Source: Breoghania sp. L-A4
Lineage (GTDB): Bacteria; Pseudomonadota; Alphaproteobacteria; Rhizobiales; Stappiaceae
Reading direction: 5' to 3'
Assembly (NCBI RefSeq): GCF_003432385.1
Contig: NZ_CP031841.1
Span: 1-64,000, forward strand
Length of the DNA stretch: 64,000 nt
Shown: positions 29,474 to 40,636 of the stretch, in pieces
Position numbering within the stretch: the first letter of the stretch is position 1
How the letters are laid out: each line of letters opens with the position of its first letter
The notes under the pieces: model-generated
Databases searched by the model: none
The model's input: the letters and a program-made list of their open reading frames with translations, nothing else
What the model was told of the DNA's origin: nothing
Position numbers and translations under genes: made by a program

Positions 29474-29680
29474 ATGCGACTCTACCGCTTCATCACCGGA
29501 CCCGACGATTCCAGCTTCTGTCACCGGGTCACCCAGGCGCTCAACAACGGCTGGCAGCTTTCCGGCTCCCCGTCGCTGAGTTTCGACGCGGTGCGCGGCC
29601 TGACGGTCTGCGGCCAGGCGGTCATCAAGGAGGTGCCGGGCACCGACTACGCGCCCGACATGAAGCTCGGCGACTACTGA
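29474..29680 (+). CDS. DUF1737 domain protein
   Basis: A 68-residue protein (MRLYRFITGPDDSSFCHRV, ALNNGWQLSGSPSLSFD) matching the DUF1737 pattern of a small domain with a conserved NGW motif. Function unknown. It follows the CoA lyase by 17 bp in the same direction, an arrangement that suggests co-transcription. Confidence 0.83.
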   Translation: MRLYRFITGPDDSSFCHRVTQALNNGWQLSGSPSLSFDAVRGLTVCGQAVIKEVPGTDYAPDMKLGDY

Positions 29681-29702
29681 ATCCGCCGGGCTGCTTTCCG
29701 GG

Positions 29703-30890
29703 CTACTTGAACGTTCCGGAAAAACCCGTGATGGCGAGCGGATTGTGCGTCATCGCGGCGGCATCGGGCGTGTCGGTGGCAATATGGCCGGAAAAGCTGT
29801 CGAACAGCGACTTCACGAAGCCTTCCGGCAGGTCGCGGGTGATGAACACCAGCCGTGAGCGGTGATCGTCATCCGGCCAGCGCTCCAGCGTCGCCGGCGG
29901 ATGAAACACATGCTGCACGCCGTGGATGACCACCGGCCGCTCCGGATCCTCGGCGATCTGCACGATGCCCTTGACCCGCAGCAGCTTCGGGCCGTGCGCC
30001 GAGCGCAGCAGATCGAGGAACATCTCCAGCCCGGCCACGGAAATCGGCCGTTCCGCCGTTAACGTGAAGGCGCGAATATGCTCGTCGTGCCGGTTCACGT
30101 CATGCGCATGGTCATGGCCGTGGTCGTGAGTATGCTCATGCGCGTGGTGTCCGTGGTGCGCCGGGTCGCGATAGGCTTCGTCGCGCAGCCAGCCGGCCAC
30201 ATCGGCGATTTTCGTCTCCGGATCATAGAGGCCGCAATTGAGCAAAGCCGCGGCGGTGACCTCCCCTTCGGCGGCATTCAGAACGATGGCGCCAGGGTTG
30301 AGCGCGGCGATCCGGCCGCGCAACGACCGCAGCGCATCTTTTTGCGTGTCGGTTTCGACCAGATCCGTCTTGGTCAGCACGATCCGGTCGGCCACCGCCA
30401 GTTGCTTGACCGCTTCCTCATGCGCGTCCAGCGTTGCCGCGCCATTGATGGCGTCCACCGTGGTGATCACCCCGTCGAGGCGGTAGCGCATCAGCAGATA
30501 GGGGTGCAGCATCACCGTGTGCAGCACGGGCGCGGGATCCGCCAGACCGGTCGTCTCGATGACAACCCGTTTGAGCGCCTTGATGCGGCCGTTGTCGATC
30601 CGCCGCAGCAGATCCTCCAGCGTATTGACCAGATCGCCGCGAATGGTGCAGCACAGGCAGCCCGACGACAGCTCGATCACGCCCTCGTCCGCCTGCGCCA
30701 CCAGCAGGTGATCCAGCCCGACATCGCCGAACTCGTTGACGATCACGGCGGTGTCCGCGAGCGCCGGATCGCACAGCAGCCGGTTGAGCAGGGTGGTCTT
30801 GCCCGACCCCAGAAAGCCGGTCAGCACGCTCAGCGGAATCGGCGCCGGAGGACGGCGCGCGCTCTTCTTGGCATCAGGCATGAAACTCAC
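29703..30890 (-). CDS. COG0523 (CobW/YjiA/ZNG1) GTPase metallochaperone
   Basis: A 395-residue G3E GTPase. The P-loop is GFLGSGKTTLLNRLL, the metal-binding motif is the family's GCLCC, the switch and guanine regions are VIETTGLADPAPV and VLTKTDLVE, and the C-terminal CobW_C domain follows. A His-rich stretch around residues 245-270 (HHGHHAHEHTHDHGHDHAH) can bind several Zn, Ni or Co ions. These proteins deliver metal to client enzymes. The urease genes start about 2 kb away, so a nickel or zinc role linked to urease is possible but not shown. Confidence 0.9.
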   Translation of the reverse strand: MSFMPDAKKSARRPPAPIPLSVLTGFLGSGKTTLLNRLLCDPALADTAVIVNEFGDVGLDHLLVAQADEGVIELSSGCLCCTIRGDLVNTLEDLLRRIDNGRIKALKRVVIETTGLADPAPVLHTVMLHPYLLMRYRLDGVITTVDAINGAATLDAHEEAVKQLAVADRIVLTKTDLVETDTQKDALRSLRGRIAALNPGAIVLNAAEGEVTAAALLNCGLYDPETKIADVAGWLRDEAYRDPAHHGHHAHEHTHDHGHDHAHDVNRHDEHIRAFTLTAERPISVAGLEMFLDLLRSAHGPKLLRVKGIVQIAEDPERPVVIHGVQHVFHPPATLERWPDDDHRSRLVFITRDLPEGFVKSLFDSFSGHIATDTPDAAAMTHNPLAITGFSGTFK

Positions 30891-30920
30891 CGTCTTGACG
30901 GAGGGAGGCGCGAGCGGCGG

Positions 30921-32336
30921 CTAGCGCAGGGGCGCGGGGCGAACCAGCGGCGTTCGCGTGCCGTCGGCCGCCAGCGGCGGCAGAACGACGATGGCGCCGG
31001 GCTTGGGCGCATAGGCCACGGGCGTATCCACCGTCGGCGCCTTGGCGACCACACCCGGTTTGCGCACCGGCAACGGATGGCTTTCCGCCGTGTCCGCCTC
31101 ATCGACGAGTTCACCGGTGGCGATCGAGGCATAGCGCGGCGCGCGGGCATCCTTCGGCACGCCAAGCTCCACCGCAACCGGGGCATAGGTGCGAATCTGC
31201 TTGCCAAGCAACGAATCCATCACCTTGGCCCAATCGATCTTGCCGTTGGATTTCTTCGGCGTCTTTGCCGGTTCCCTGGACGTCGTCGCCTGCGGCAGAA
31301 GGCGGGCGTTCTTCGCGCTGATGGCGTAGCCGATCGCCACACCGGGAGGCATGTTGTCTTCGGTACTCGCCAGCGCCGACGCGCCACCGGCGTAGCGGGC
31401 CATCAGATCGTCCACGTCCGGCTTGCTCGCGCGCTTGCAATAGCCCGAAGGCGGCGGCGCCTTGGCGACAGCCGGCCGGCGCAGATCCGACAGCGATTCC
31501 CCGCCTCCAAACAGCCCCGGGCGATCGTCGAACCCCTTCTCGATGAGGGCCCGTGCCGCGGCCGCCCGTTCCAGACCCGACGCGGCGCCGAGAACGACGG
31601 CGACCACCGTGCGTCCGCCACGCTTGGCCGAAACCGCGACATTGTAGCCGGAATCGCAGATGAAGCCGGTTTTCAGCCCGTTGGCACCGCGCACCCGCAA
31701 AAGGAACTCACGATTGGCGGACTTCAGCGTGCGTTTGCCGAAGCGGATGCCGGCATGGTCGTAATAGTCGCGGTACTGCGGGAAATCGGCCCACAAGGCG
31801 CGGATCAGCAGCGCCATGTCGTAGGCCGACACGATCTGGCTGTCGTCGGGCAGCCCGTGAGGATTGTTGAAACGACTGTCGCGCATGCCCAGCCGCGCGG
31901 CCTGCGCGTTCATCAGCTTCGAGAACCCGCTCTTGGAGCCGCCGACGGTCTCCGCCAGCGCCACCGCCACGTCGTTGGCCGATTTCACCAGCACCATCTT
32001 CAGCGCATTGTCGACGGTCATCTTGGTGCCGGGCTTGAAGCCCATCTTGCTGGCCGGCTCCGCGGAAGCTGCGGCCGACATGACGACCGGCGAGGTCAGG
32101 TCTATGCGCTTGGCGCGCAGCGCGTCGAAGGTGACATAGGCCGTCATCAGCTTGGTCAGCGACGCCGGATGCCACTTCTGAAACGCGTTGTGCTGCTCGA
32201 TGACACGGCCGCTTTCCTGCTCGAACACCAGCCACGAGGCGATTTCGGCGCGCGCCGGCAGGCCCCAAAGCAGGGCGAGACTCAGCGACGCCGCCGCGAT
32301 CCGGACCACTCGCCCCAGACGCCGGGGCTGCTGCAT
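30921..32336 (-). CDS. D-alanyl-D-alanine carboxypeptidase (DacA/DacF type, S11)
   Basis: A 471-residue penicillin-binding protein. A signal peptide (VVRIAAASLSLALLWGLPARA) is followed by the three catalytic motifs: SLTK (HPASLTKLMTAYVTF), SAN (VKSANDVAVALAE) and KTG (NGLKTGFICDSGY). It trims the terminal D-Ala of peptidoglycan stem peptides. The C-terminal 180 residues are long, Pro/Ala-rich and not typical of DacA; they may be a flexible extension. The ATG at 32336 is chosen because it begins just before the signal peptide; the frame is open further upstream without signal-peptide logic. Confidence 0.92.
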   Translation of the reverse strand: MQQPRRLGRVVRIAAASLSLALLWGLPARAEIASWLVFEQESGRVIEQHNAFQKWHPASLTKLMTAYVTFDALRAKRIDLTSPVVMSAAASAEPASKMGFKPGTKMTVDNALKMVLVKSANDVAVALAETVGGSKSGFSKLMNAQAARLGMRDSRFNNPHGLPDDSQIVSAYDMALLIRALWADFPQYRDYYDHAGIRFGKRTLKSANREFLLRVRGANGLKTGFICDSGYNVAVSAKRGGRTVVAVVLGAASGLERAAAARALIEKGFDDRPGLFGGGESLSDLRRPAVAKAPPPSGYCKRASKPDVDDLMARYAGGASALASTEDNMPPGVAIGYAISAKNARLLPQATTSREPAKTPKKSNGKIDWAKVMDSLLGKQIRTYAPVAVELGVPKDARAPRYASIATGELVDEADTAESHPLPVRKPGVVAKAPTVDTPVAYAPKPGAIVVLPPLAADGTRTPLVRPAPLR

Positions 32337-32664
32337 GATGTTTGACGCGGTTGATTGTCGAGAACGCCTGAATAAGGCCACGCGCGGTATCCCAAGCTTG
32401 AATGCGAAAACAGAAAAACTCGTCCGGGCCGGCGGCGGCATTCGGGCCGGCACCCTCCCGAAACATGGATCGCGGCAGCAACCCGGCAACGCGCCCCGTC
32501 GGCATTCGGCTACGCCCGATTGCGGCTCACCGTGCAAGGAATAGCCGAAACCGGGGGTGTGTTGCAAAAAATTTCTGTGTGAATGCGGCCGGACGCGCTG
32601 CGGCGCGGTCGATGCGCGCGGCGGACAGAGGCTTCAAAATGAGGCGCTGGAACCCTCGAAATGC

Positions 32665-32681
32665 TGCATATTTTTTGTGCA
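32665..32681. promoter_or_regulatory. candidate NtrC-type enhancer site upstream of ureD
   Basis: The 17-mer TGCATATTTTTTGTGCA has TGCA at both ends at the spacing of the NtrC consensus (TGCACCAWWWTGGTGCA), with an A/T centre. It lies about 110 bp before the -12 element of the predicted sigma-54 promoter, a normal enhancer distance. Prediction by eye only. Confidence 0.5.
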
Positions 32682-32767
32682 ATTGCCCTGAATTCGCGCC
32701 ACCGATATCGACATTCCTGGCAATTCCGCGGACAGAATAGGCTATCAGACACGGGATGCCCGCCTCT

Positions 32768-32783
32768 TGGCCCTTGGATTGCT
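32768..32783 (+). promoter_or_regulatory. candidate sigma-54 promoter of the urease operon
   Basis: TGGCCCTTGGATTGCT matches the -24/-12 pattern TGGCAC-N5-TTGCW with GG and GC at exactly the required spacing and two mismatches elsewhere. Transcription would begin near 32793, leaving a leader of about 145 nt before the ureD ATG at 32938. It also rules out the in-frame start at 32767. Confidence 0.55.
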
Positions 32784-32937
32784 ACAGGCAGCACAAGGGA
32801 TCCTCATGACGGGATCGCCGGGATGGTCTCGCGGTTCAGCGCAATACCGTGTGGCCTGTCCGGCGTGCGCCTGTGAGGTCTGTTCTCAGGTGCCAGCATT
32901 CATCAAGTCCGGCACCGTCAATTCGGTCATCGTGTCC

Positions 32938-33831
32938 ATGCTTCTTTCCGTCGCTCCGAAGCTCATTGAAAAGTCTGAGGAAAGCGCGCGCGCCCAAGCG
33001 CCTTCCTCGGCGTGCCCGGTGGCGCCCGCGCGGCTCCAGCGCGCCCTTGGCACGGCACGCGTCTCCTTCAAGCTGCGCGACGGCGATACCGTGCTGGACG
33101 GACTGGGTCAGAGCGGCTGCACGAAAATCCGGCTGCCGCGCTCGCGCGATGAGAACCCGGTGGCGGTGCTGCTGAACACCGCGGGCGGCATCACCGGCGG
33201 CGACAGGCTGGACTACAGCGCGCGCTGGGCGTCCGGCACCCGCGCCACCGTCACCAGCCAGACCGCGGAGCGGATCTATCGCCGCTTCGAGGGCGTCGGG
33301 GAGGTCAGCAACACGCTGCATGTCCGCGACGGCGCCTCGGCCGAATGGCTGCCGCAGGAAACCATCGTCTTCGACCGGTCCGGCTTGAACCGAACGTTCA
33401 CCGCGCATCTGGAAGGTTCCGCCCGGCTTCTGGCGCTGGAAACCGTGGTGCTCGGCCGCAAGGCCATGGGCGAGACCGTGACAACGCTCAGTTTCCGCGA
33501 CCGCTGGCGGGTCTATCGCGACGGCCGGTTGTGCTTTGCCGACGACACCCGGCTCATCGGCGATGCGGAAGACATTCTCTCAGGCCCCGCGACGGGCAAT
33601 GGCGCGACCTGCTTCGCGATGCTGGCCGAATTCGGCCCGCAGGCCATGGAGCGGCTTGAGACGGCGCGCGAAATACTCGCCGATTGCACCAACGAGGCTG
33701 GCGCCAGCGCCTGGAACGGCATGCTGCTCATCCGTTTCATCGCCAGCGACAGCCAGCGGCTGCGCGGCGACCTGATACATTTTCTGGAACGCTACCGCGC
33801 GGCACCCTTGCCGCGCGTGTGGCACTGCTGA
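32938..33831 (+). CDS. ureD: urease accessory protein UreD
   Basis: A 297-residue protein that, with UreF and UreG, forms the complex that loads nickel into apo-urease. Family features are [68 protein letters not shown] and [14 protein letters not shown]. The ATG at 32938 is chosen because in-frame upstream sequence (to 32767) has no UreD likeness and overlaps a predicted promoter. It is the first gene of the urease locus; ureA follows after 22 bp. Confidence 0.95.
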   Translation: MLLSVAPKLIEKSEESARAQAPSSACPVAPARLQRALGTARVSFKLRDGDTVLDGLGQSGCTKIRLPRSRDENPVAVLLNTAGGITGGDRLDYSARWASGTRATVTSQTAERIYRRFEGVGEVSNTLHVRDGASAEWLPQETIVFDRSGLNRTFTAHLEGSARLLALETVVLGRKAMGETVTTLSFRDRWRVYRDGRLCFADDTRLIGDAEDILSGPATGNGATCFAMLAEFGPQAMERLETAREILADCTNEAGASAWNGMLLIRFIASDSQRLRGDLIHFLERYRAAPLPRVWHC

Positions 33832-33853
33832 TCACCCGCGACCCGGAGTCCCC

Positions 33854-34156
33854 ATGAATCTCACGCCCAGGGAAAAAGACAAGCTGCTCATCGCCATGGC
33901 CGCGATGGTCGCCCGCCGCCGCCTGGAGCGCGGCGTCAAGCTGAACTATCCCGAAGCCATCGCCCTGATTTCCGATTTCGTCACCGAAGGCGCGCGCGAC
34001 GGCGAGACCGTGGCCGCCCTGATGGAGAAGGGCGCCCATGTCATCACCCGCGAACAGGTGATGGAGGGCGTCGCAGAAATGATCCACGACGTGCAGGTCG
34101 AGGCCACCTTTCCCGACGGCACCAAGCTCGTGACCGTGCACGAACCCATTCGCTGA
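33854..34156 (+). CDS. ureA: urease subunit gamma
   Basis: A 100-residue structural subunit with the invariant opening [20 protein letters not shown] and the later [21 protein letters not shown]. Urease hydrolyses urea to ammonia and carbamate. Length and ends match the family exactly. A HupE/UreJ gene separates it from ureB, as in other Rhizobiales. Confidence 0.98.
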   Translation: MNLTPREKDKLLIAMAAMVARRRLERGVKLNYPEAIALISDFVTEGARDGETVAALMEKGAHVITREQVMEGVAEMIHDVQVEATFPDGTKLVTVHEPIR

Positions 34157-34175
34157 CCCTCCCGGAGAAGATCCA

Positions 34176-34775
34176 ATGACCTTCAGAAAGACTCTTCGCC
34201 TCGCCGTTCCCGCAACCCTCGCCGCCCTGCCGGCGCTTGCCGCGACCCCCGCGCTCGCTCATCCGGGCCTGCACGAGGGCTCGACCCTGCTGTCCGGCCT
34301 GATGCATCCGCTCGGCGGCGCCGATCACGTGCTCGCCATGGTGGCGGTCGGCGTCTGGTCGGCGCTCTCAGGCGGCCGCAACCGCCTTGTCTGGCCCGCC
34401 GTCTTCGTCGCCGCCATGCTTGGCGGCTTCACCCTGAGCGCCTCCGGCATCGCCGTGCCGCTGGTCGAGCCGGGTATTCTAGCCTCCGTCGTCATCCTCG
34501 GCCTGCTCATCGCCATGACGCCGAAGGTGCCGACGGCGCTGGGCGCCGGCATCGTCGGGTTCTTTGCGCTGTTCCATGGCGCCGCGCACGGGCTGGAAGC
34601 GCCCGCAGGCGGCCTTGGCCCCTATGCGCTAGGCTTCGCCGCTGCCACCGCCTCCCTGCATCTGGCCGGTCTCGGCTTCGGCATGCTGGCGAATGAACGC
34701 GCGGGCCGCCGGGCGCTTCGCATCGGCGGCGCGTTCACGGCTGTGGCAGGCGTCGCCCTGACCATCGGCGCGTGA
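34176..34775 (+). CDS. ureJ: HupE/UreJ nickel-uptake membrane protein
   Basis: A 199-residue membrane protein with a signal-like first helix ending [10 protein letters not shown], the metal motif [16 protein letters not shown] and [13 protein letters not shown], both conserved His motifs of HupE/UreJ. About six helices. It is thought to bring Ni2+ into the cell for urease. It lies 19 bp after ureA and 13 bp before ureB, so it is part of the operon. Confidence 0.94.
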   Translation: MTFRKTLRLAVPATLAALPALAATPALAHPGLHEGSTLLSGLMHPLGGADHVLAMVAVGVWSALSGGRNRLVWPAVFVAAMLGGFTLSASGIAVPLVEPGILASVVILGLLIAMTPKVPTALGAGIVGFFALFHGAAHGLEAPAGGLGPYALGFAAATASLHLAGLGFGMLANERAGRRALRIGGAFTAVAGVALTIGA

Positions 34776-34788
34776 GCGGGAGAGAACC

Positions 34789-35094
34789 ATGATCCCCGGA
34801 GAACTGTTCCCCGCAGACGGCGAGATCGAGCTCAACGCCGGCCTCAAGCCCCTGACGCTGGAGGTCGCCAACACCGGCGACCGTCCGGTGCAGGTCGGCA
34901 GCCACTATCATTTCGCCGAAACCAACGGAGCGCTGTCCTTCGACCGCGCAGCGGCGAAGGGTTACCGGCTGGATATCCCCGCCGGCACCGCCGTGCGCTT
35001 CGAGCCCGGCCAGACCCGTTCGGTGACCCTGGTGCCCTACCGCGGCGGCCGCACGGTCTACGGCTTCAATCAGAAGGTGATGGGGCCGCTCTGA
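34789..35094 (+). CDS. ureB: urease subunit beta
   Basis: A 101-residue subunit with [37 protein letters not shown] and [19 protein letters not shown], all standard. Length is normal. Unlike the usual order, ureC does not follow directly: 1.2 kb and an opposite-strand gene lie between. Confidence 0.98.
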   Translation: MIPGELFPADGEIELNAGLKPLTLEVANTGDRPVQVGSHYHFAETNGALSFDRAAAKGYRLDIPAGTAVRFEPGQTRSVTLVPYRGGRTVYGFNQKVMGPL

Positions 35095-35194
35095 CCGAAC
35101 AGCCGGAAACCGGCGGGTAGTCGTTCATGAACCGACCAATCAGGCGATGATCATGCAGGGATCTGCAGCGCCACGAGGCAACCGGCACAAAAAA

Positions 35195-35216
35195 GGCGCC
35201 GGCCGAAGCCGGCGCC
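35195..35216 (-). terminator. rho-independent terminator of the opposite-strand secreted-protein gene
   Basis: A perfect 9-bp stem (GGCGCCGGC / GCCGGCGCC) with a 4-nt loop is preceded on the plus strand by six A, which gives a U-tract on the minus strand. It sits 27 bp after the stop of the gene at 35243. Read on the plus strand it could also reduce ureB-to-ureC read-through. Confidence 0.75.
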
Positions 35217-35242
35217 AATTTAATATGACCGACGATGTCGGC

Positions 35243-35875
35243 TTATCGCACGTAGACCGTCAGCGAACCATCGGCCCCGGTGCGCGCGGCAACCACATTG
35301 TCCGAACGCACGCCCGCCGCGGACAGCTTGTTGGCGACTTCGCCGTTCGCCTCGATCGAGCTGCGGAGCTTGCCGATGGCGTCCTGATTGTCGCGCACGG
35401 CATTGTCGATGGCCTTCGCGGACGATTCCGTGGCCGAGTCGACGCGGACCACGGTCACCTTGCTGGCATCGGTGATCGTGCTGATGTCAGCGGCGGCCTT
35501 GTTGTTGGACCGGATCGAGGAGACAACCTCGCCCTGGTTATTGGCGTTGCCGCCGGCGCTGCCGGTCATCTTGAGTCCGGACGTGGCTCCGGCCGCGGTG
35601 TCCAGGCCGCGTGCCTTGGCGCCGGCCTTCGTACCGGCCGCGGTGTCGAGGCCCTGCGCCTTGCGGCCGCCAGACGCCTTCGCGCCGATGCCGACCTTGG
35701 CGCCAGCGCCGACCTTGTGGCCACCGCCGTTCAATTTCATGCCGCCATGAGCTTTCGCGCCGGCTGCAGCGCCGGGACGGACCTTGAGGTCCGAAGAACC
35801 GGCAAGCGCCGGTGCCACAACAAAGGACGTCGCCATCAGAGCAGCTGTCAGAATTTTGGTTGTACGGAACATCAA
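35243..35875 (-). CDS. secreted Gly/Ala-rich protein of unknown function inside the urease locus
   Basis: A 210-residue protein with a clear signal peptide (TTKILTAALMATSFVVAPALA). A Gly/Ala/Lys-rich region with the imperfect repeat GLDTAAG (twice) and many GAGAKxGxGAK-like units follows. The C-terminal half is more regular (DISTITDASKVTVVRVDSAT, AGVRSDNVVAARTGADGSL). No cysteine and no known domain that I recognise. It reads against the urease genes between ureB and ureC and has its own terminator. It may be a periplasmic or extracellular structural protein. Confidence 0.8.
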   Translation of the reverse strand: MMFRTTKILTAALMATSFVVAPALAGSSDLKVRPGAAAGAKAHGGMKLNGGGHKVGAGAKVGIGAKASGGRKAQGLDTAAGTKAGAKARGLDTAAGATSGLKMTGSAGGNANNQGEVVSSIRSNNKAAADISTITDASKVTVVRVDSATESSAKAIDNAVRDNQDAIGKLRSSIEANGEVANKLSAAGVRSDNVVAARTGADGSLTVYVR

Positions 35876-36293
35876 TTCACTCCCTTTGCACTAATGCGTG
35901 CGTGCCGGCTCTATGCAGGCTGCACTGGGGAAACGGCCGCGCGTTGCGATGGTTTCATTCGTGCTCAAGGTCATTTCGGGGGTTTTTCATGACCGGAAAG
36001 TGTCCGCAATTTGAAGGCCTGCCCAATCGCACAGATCCGCCGCTCCGGCGCGCGAACATGCAGCGGAAACCCGACGTCTGCGGAGAACGCGGTCATCACG
36101 ATCACGCGATACGTGCGCCTCGCCTTCGGTCCTCGGGCTGCACGCCGCAACCGTCAGGGAACCTCTCCCGGAACCAATGGTGATCGAGGACTGTCCTCCC
36201 CGCCACCGCACTAGAGTGATGAATGAGCTGACCGCTGGTCTTGAAAACCGAACAGCGGCGTGACTTGCGCCCAGCGCCGATCAGGAGAATTCG
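35876..36293. other. region upstream of ureC
   Basis: About 420 bp holding the promoter of the secreted-protein gene and the leader of ureC (AGGAG at 36281). Apart from a small doubtful open frame on the minus strand (listed separately) I see no gene. Confidence 0.5.
35971..36150 (-). CDS. doubtful small ORF
   Basis: A 59-residue frame from a TTG codon reads RRTYRVIVMTAFSADVGFPL and ends FKLRTLSGHEKPPK. The residue mix is protein-like rather than typical of shadow frames in GC-rich DNA, but there is no good ribosome-binding site and no ATG near the start. I do not recognise a family. Possibly a remnant or a chance frame. Confidence 0.2.
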   Translation of the reverse strand: MRRAARGPKARRTYRVIVMTAFSADVGFPLHVRAPERRICAIGQAFKLRTLSGHEKPPK

Positions 36294-38006
<1,713 letters not shown>

Positions 38007-38017
38007 AATCGCGGGCC

Positions 38018-38542
38018 ATGAGCACACTGGAAGACGAACTCACCATCGAAGTGGGCGGCGAGCCGCAGGGCGGCTGCCCGTGCTGCGATCCGTTTGCCGC
38101 AGCCCCGCAAGGCTATGTGCTGCGCAATGGCGAACCTTTGGCGGTCTATTATTCCGACGGCCGCATCCCGGGTCCGCTGTCGGCGGCCGAGGTGACCATA
38201 TCGATGGGCCGCTGGCATGAGACCAGCACGGCGGCCGACCGGCGCACCGCGTCCTTTCGCCTGACCCGGGCCGGCAACAAGACGGTGGCCACCGGTCTCA
38301 ATGCCAACGACTCACGCTGGGCGGTTCTGGCGACGCTCGGACCCATGTTGACGCGCGCGGAACTGGCCGCTGATCCCAAGGTCGAGGTGTTCCGCCGGGT
38401 GGCGCTGGCGATCGCGGCGCGCGACCCGCGCATCATCGAGGCCCTGCAGCCCCGCGACAATGAAACCGCGCGGCTGACACCCCGAAAGACCGGCGGACCG
38501 TTCACCGCCCGGCCCGCCTCGCTTCAGGACACCGCCAAATGA
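38018..38542 (+). CDS. uncharacterised protein between ureC and ureE
   Basis: A 174-residue soluble protein. Near the N-terminus it has a cysteine motif, [16 protein letters not shown], that could bind metal. [20 protein letters not shown] and [17 protein letters not shown] follow. It starts 11 bp after ureC, and its stop overlaps the ureE start by four bases (ATGA), so it must be part of the urease operon. I do not recognise a named family; an accessory or metal-handling role is inferred from position only. Confidence 0.82.
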   Translation: MSTLEDELTIEVGGEPQGGCPCCDPFAAAPQGYVLRNGEPLAVYYSDGRIPGPLSAAEVTISMGRWHETSTAADRRTASFRLTRAGNKTVATGLNANDSRWAVLATLGPMLTRAELAADPKVEVFRRVALAIAARDPRIIEALQPRDNETARLTPRKTGGPFTARPASLQDTAK

Positions 38543-39770
38543 TCCGCGCCACACGCGTGCTGCCGGCTGGCTCCTGGTCGGACCCCGCCGATCGCGTCGA
38601 ACTCGACTTCGACGACCGCCACCGCCGCCGCATGGCGATGACCGGAGAGGCGGGCACCGCCTTCCTGCTGGACCTGCCCAAGGCCGTGACCTTGCGCGGC
38701 GGCGACGGGCTTGAGCTGGAGGACGGCCGTGTCATAGAGGTCGTTTCGGCGCCGGAATCGCTCGTCGAGATCGAGGCCGACGACATGGGGCATCTGGTAA
38801 AGATCGCCTGGCACCTGGGCAACCGGCATCTGCCCACGCAATTGATGGGCCGGAACCTGCGCATCCGCCGCGACCACGTCATCGAGGACATGGTGGAAAA
38901 ACTCGGCGGACGCATCGCGGTGATCTCCGCGCCGTTTGATCCCGAAGGCGGCGCCTACGGCCACGGCTCGGTGCAGGGGCACGATCACCCGCATGACCCC
39001 GGCCACGGGCACGGCCATTCCCACACGCGTGACGACCATCACCACGGTCACCCCATGACTGAACCCGCCGCGCTCTACCGGCTGCTCGCCTGGCTGTCGC
39101 CGTCGTTCCCGGTCGGCGCCTTCAGCTACAGCCATGGGCTGGAATGGGCGGTCGAGGACGGAACCGTCACCAATGCCGCGACGCTGCAATGCTGGCTCGA
39201 GGACGTGCTGCGGCACGGCTCCGGCCGCTCCGACGCGATCCTGCTCGCCCGCGCGCATGAAGCCTTTTCGGACGATGACTTGAGACTCTGCGCCGAAATT
39301 GCCGAGCTGGCCGCCGCCCTGCAGCCCTCGCGGGAACGCCATCTGGAGGCCACCGCCCAGGGCTCAGCCTTTCTCGCGACGATCGAGGCGGCCTGGCCGA
39401 TGCAAGATGCTGCGATGGCGGAACGGCTCGCGGCCCTGATGCCGCCGCCCACCCCGCTCCATCATCCGATCGGGACCTGGACCCATGCCGTCGCGGTCGG
39501 GATTCTCGCCGCCGGCCACGGCATCGAGCGTGCCGCGACGATCCATGCCTATCTGAACGCCTTCACGTCCAATCTGGTCTCCGCCGCCATCCGCGCCGTG
39601 CCGCTGGGGCAGAGCGACGGCCAGCGGGTGATCGCCGCGCTCGAACCGCTGATCACCGAGGTCACGCGCGAGGCGCTCACCGCACCGCTCGACGACATCG
39701 GCTCCGCGACATTCCGCGCGGACATCGCCTCCCAGCGCCACGAAACCCAGTACACGAGGTTGTTTCGCTC

Positions 39771-39774
<4 letters not shown>
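38539..39774 (+). CDS. ureE: urease accessory proteins UreE and UreF in one reading frame
   Basis: The frame codes 411 residues. Residues 1 to about 172 are UreE, the nickel metallochaperone ([20 protein letters not shown], the C-terminal His-rich tail [17 protein letters not shown]). From Met173 (ATG at 39055) the sequence is a complete UreF ([54 protein letters not shown]). As read it is a fusion. One more C in CCCC at 39051-39054 would end UreE as HGHPHD with a stop overlapping the UreF ATG (ATGACTGA), giving 174- and 239-residue proteins of normal size. Given similar errors elsewhere in the window, two genes are at least as likely. Confidence 0.9.
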
Positions 39775-40394
<620 letters not shown>

Positions 40395-40453
40395 GGGGAG
40401 GCGCGCACTTTTGCGTCAACCAGACTGCCGGCAAAGCCGGGAAATCTCTCCTT

Positions 40454-40529
40454 CATCATGGTCGGCCCTGTGCCGACGATCCACAAGTCCTTGAAACCAT
40501 GGATCCTCGGCACAGGGCCGAGGATGATG
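40454..40529. repeat. 30-bp inverted repeat downstream of ureG
   Basis: Arms of 30 bp (40454-40483 and 40500-40529) match at 27 positions around a 16-nt loop; the core is TCGGCCCTGTGCCGA / TCGGCACAGGGCCGA. It resembles dispersed palindromes of Rhizobiales and may also stop urease-operon transcription, although no T-run follows. Confidence 0.65.
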
Positions 40530-40636
40530 ATCGAGGGGGGGTGAGCTTTGTCGCCACGCGCGTCAACGGCGGCTTTTAAGATGACTCCGACGCCGCGGCG
40601 AGCCTAAAATTCCACGCATCGTCTCGGGAGGGAACC

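Larger units (their letters stand above)
32337..32937. other. regulatory intergenic region between dac gene and ureD
   Basis: About 600 bp between divergent genes with no convincing coding content. It holds the predicted NtrC-like site and sigma-54 promoter listed separately, and an AT-rich patch at 32560-32580 (TTGCAAAAAATTTCTGTG). Confidence 0.6.

Noticed and set aside
30078-32345. A 755-codon open frame on the plus strand
   Set aside because: Antisense to the COG0523 GTPase and D,D-carboxypeptidase genes, whose catalytic motifs are intact; the translation is Arg/His-rich without any domain.
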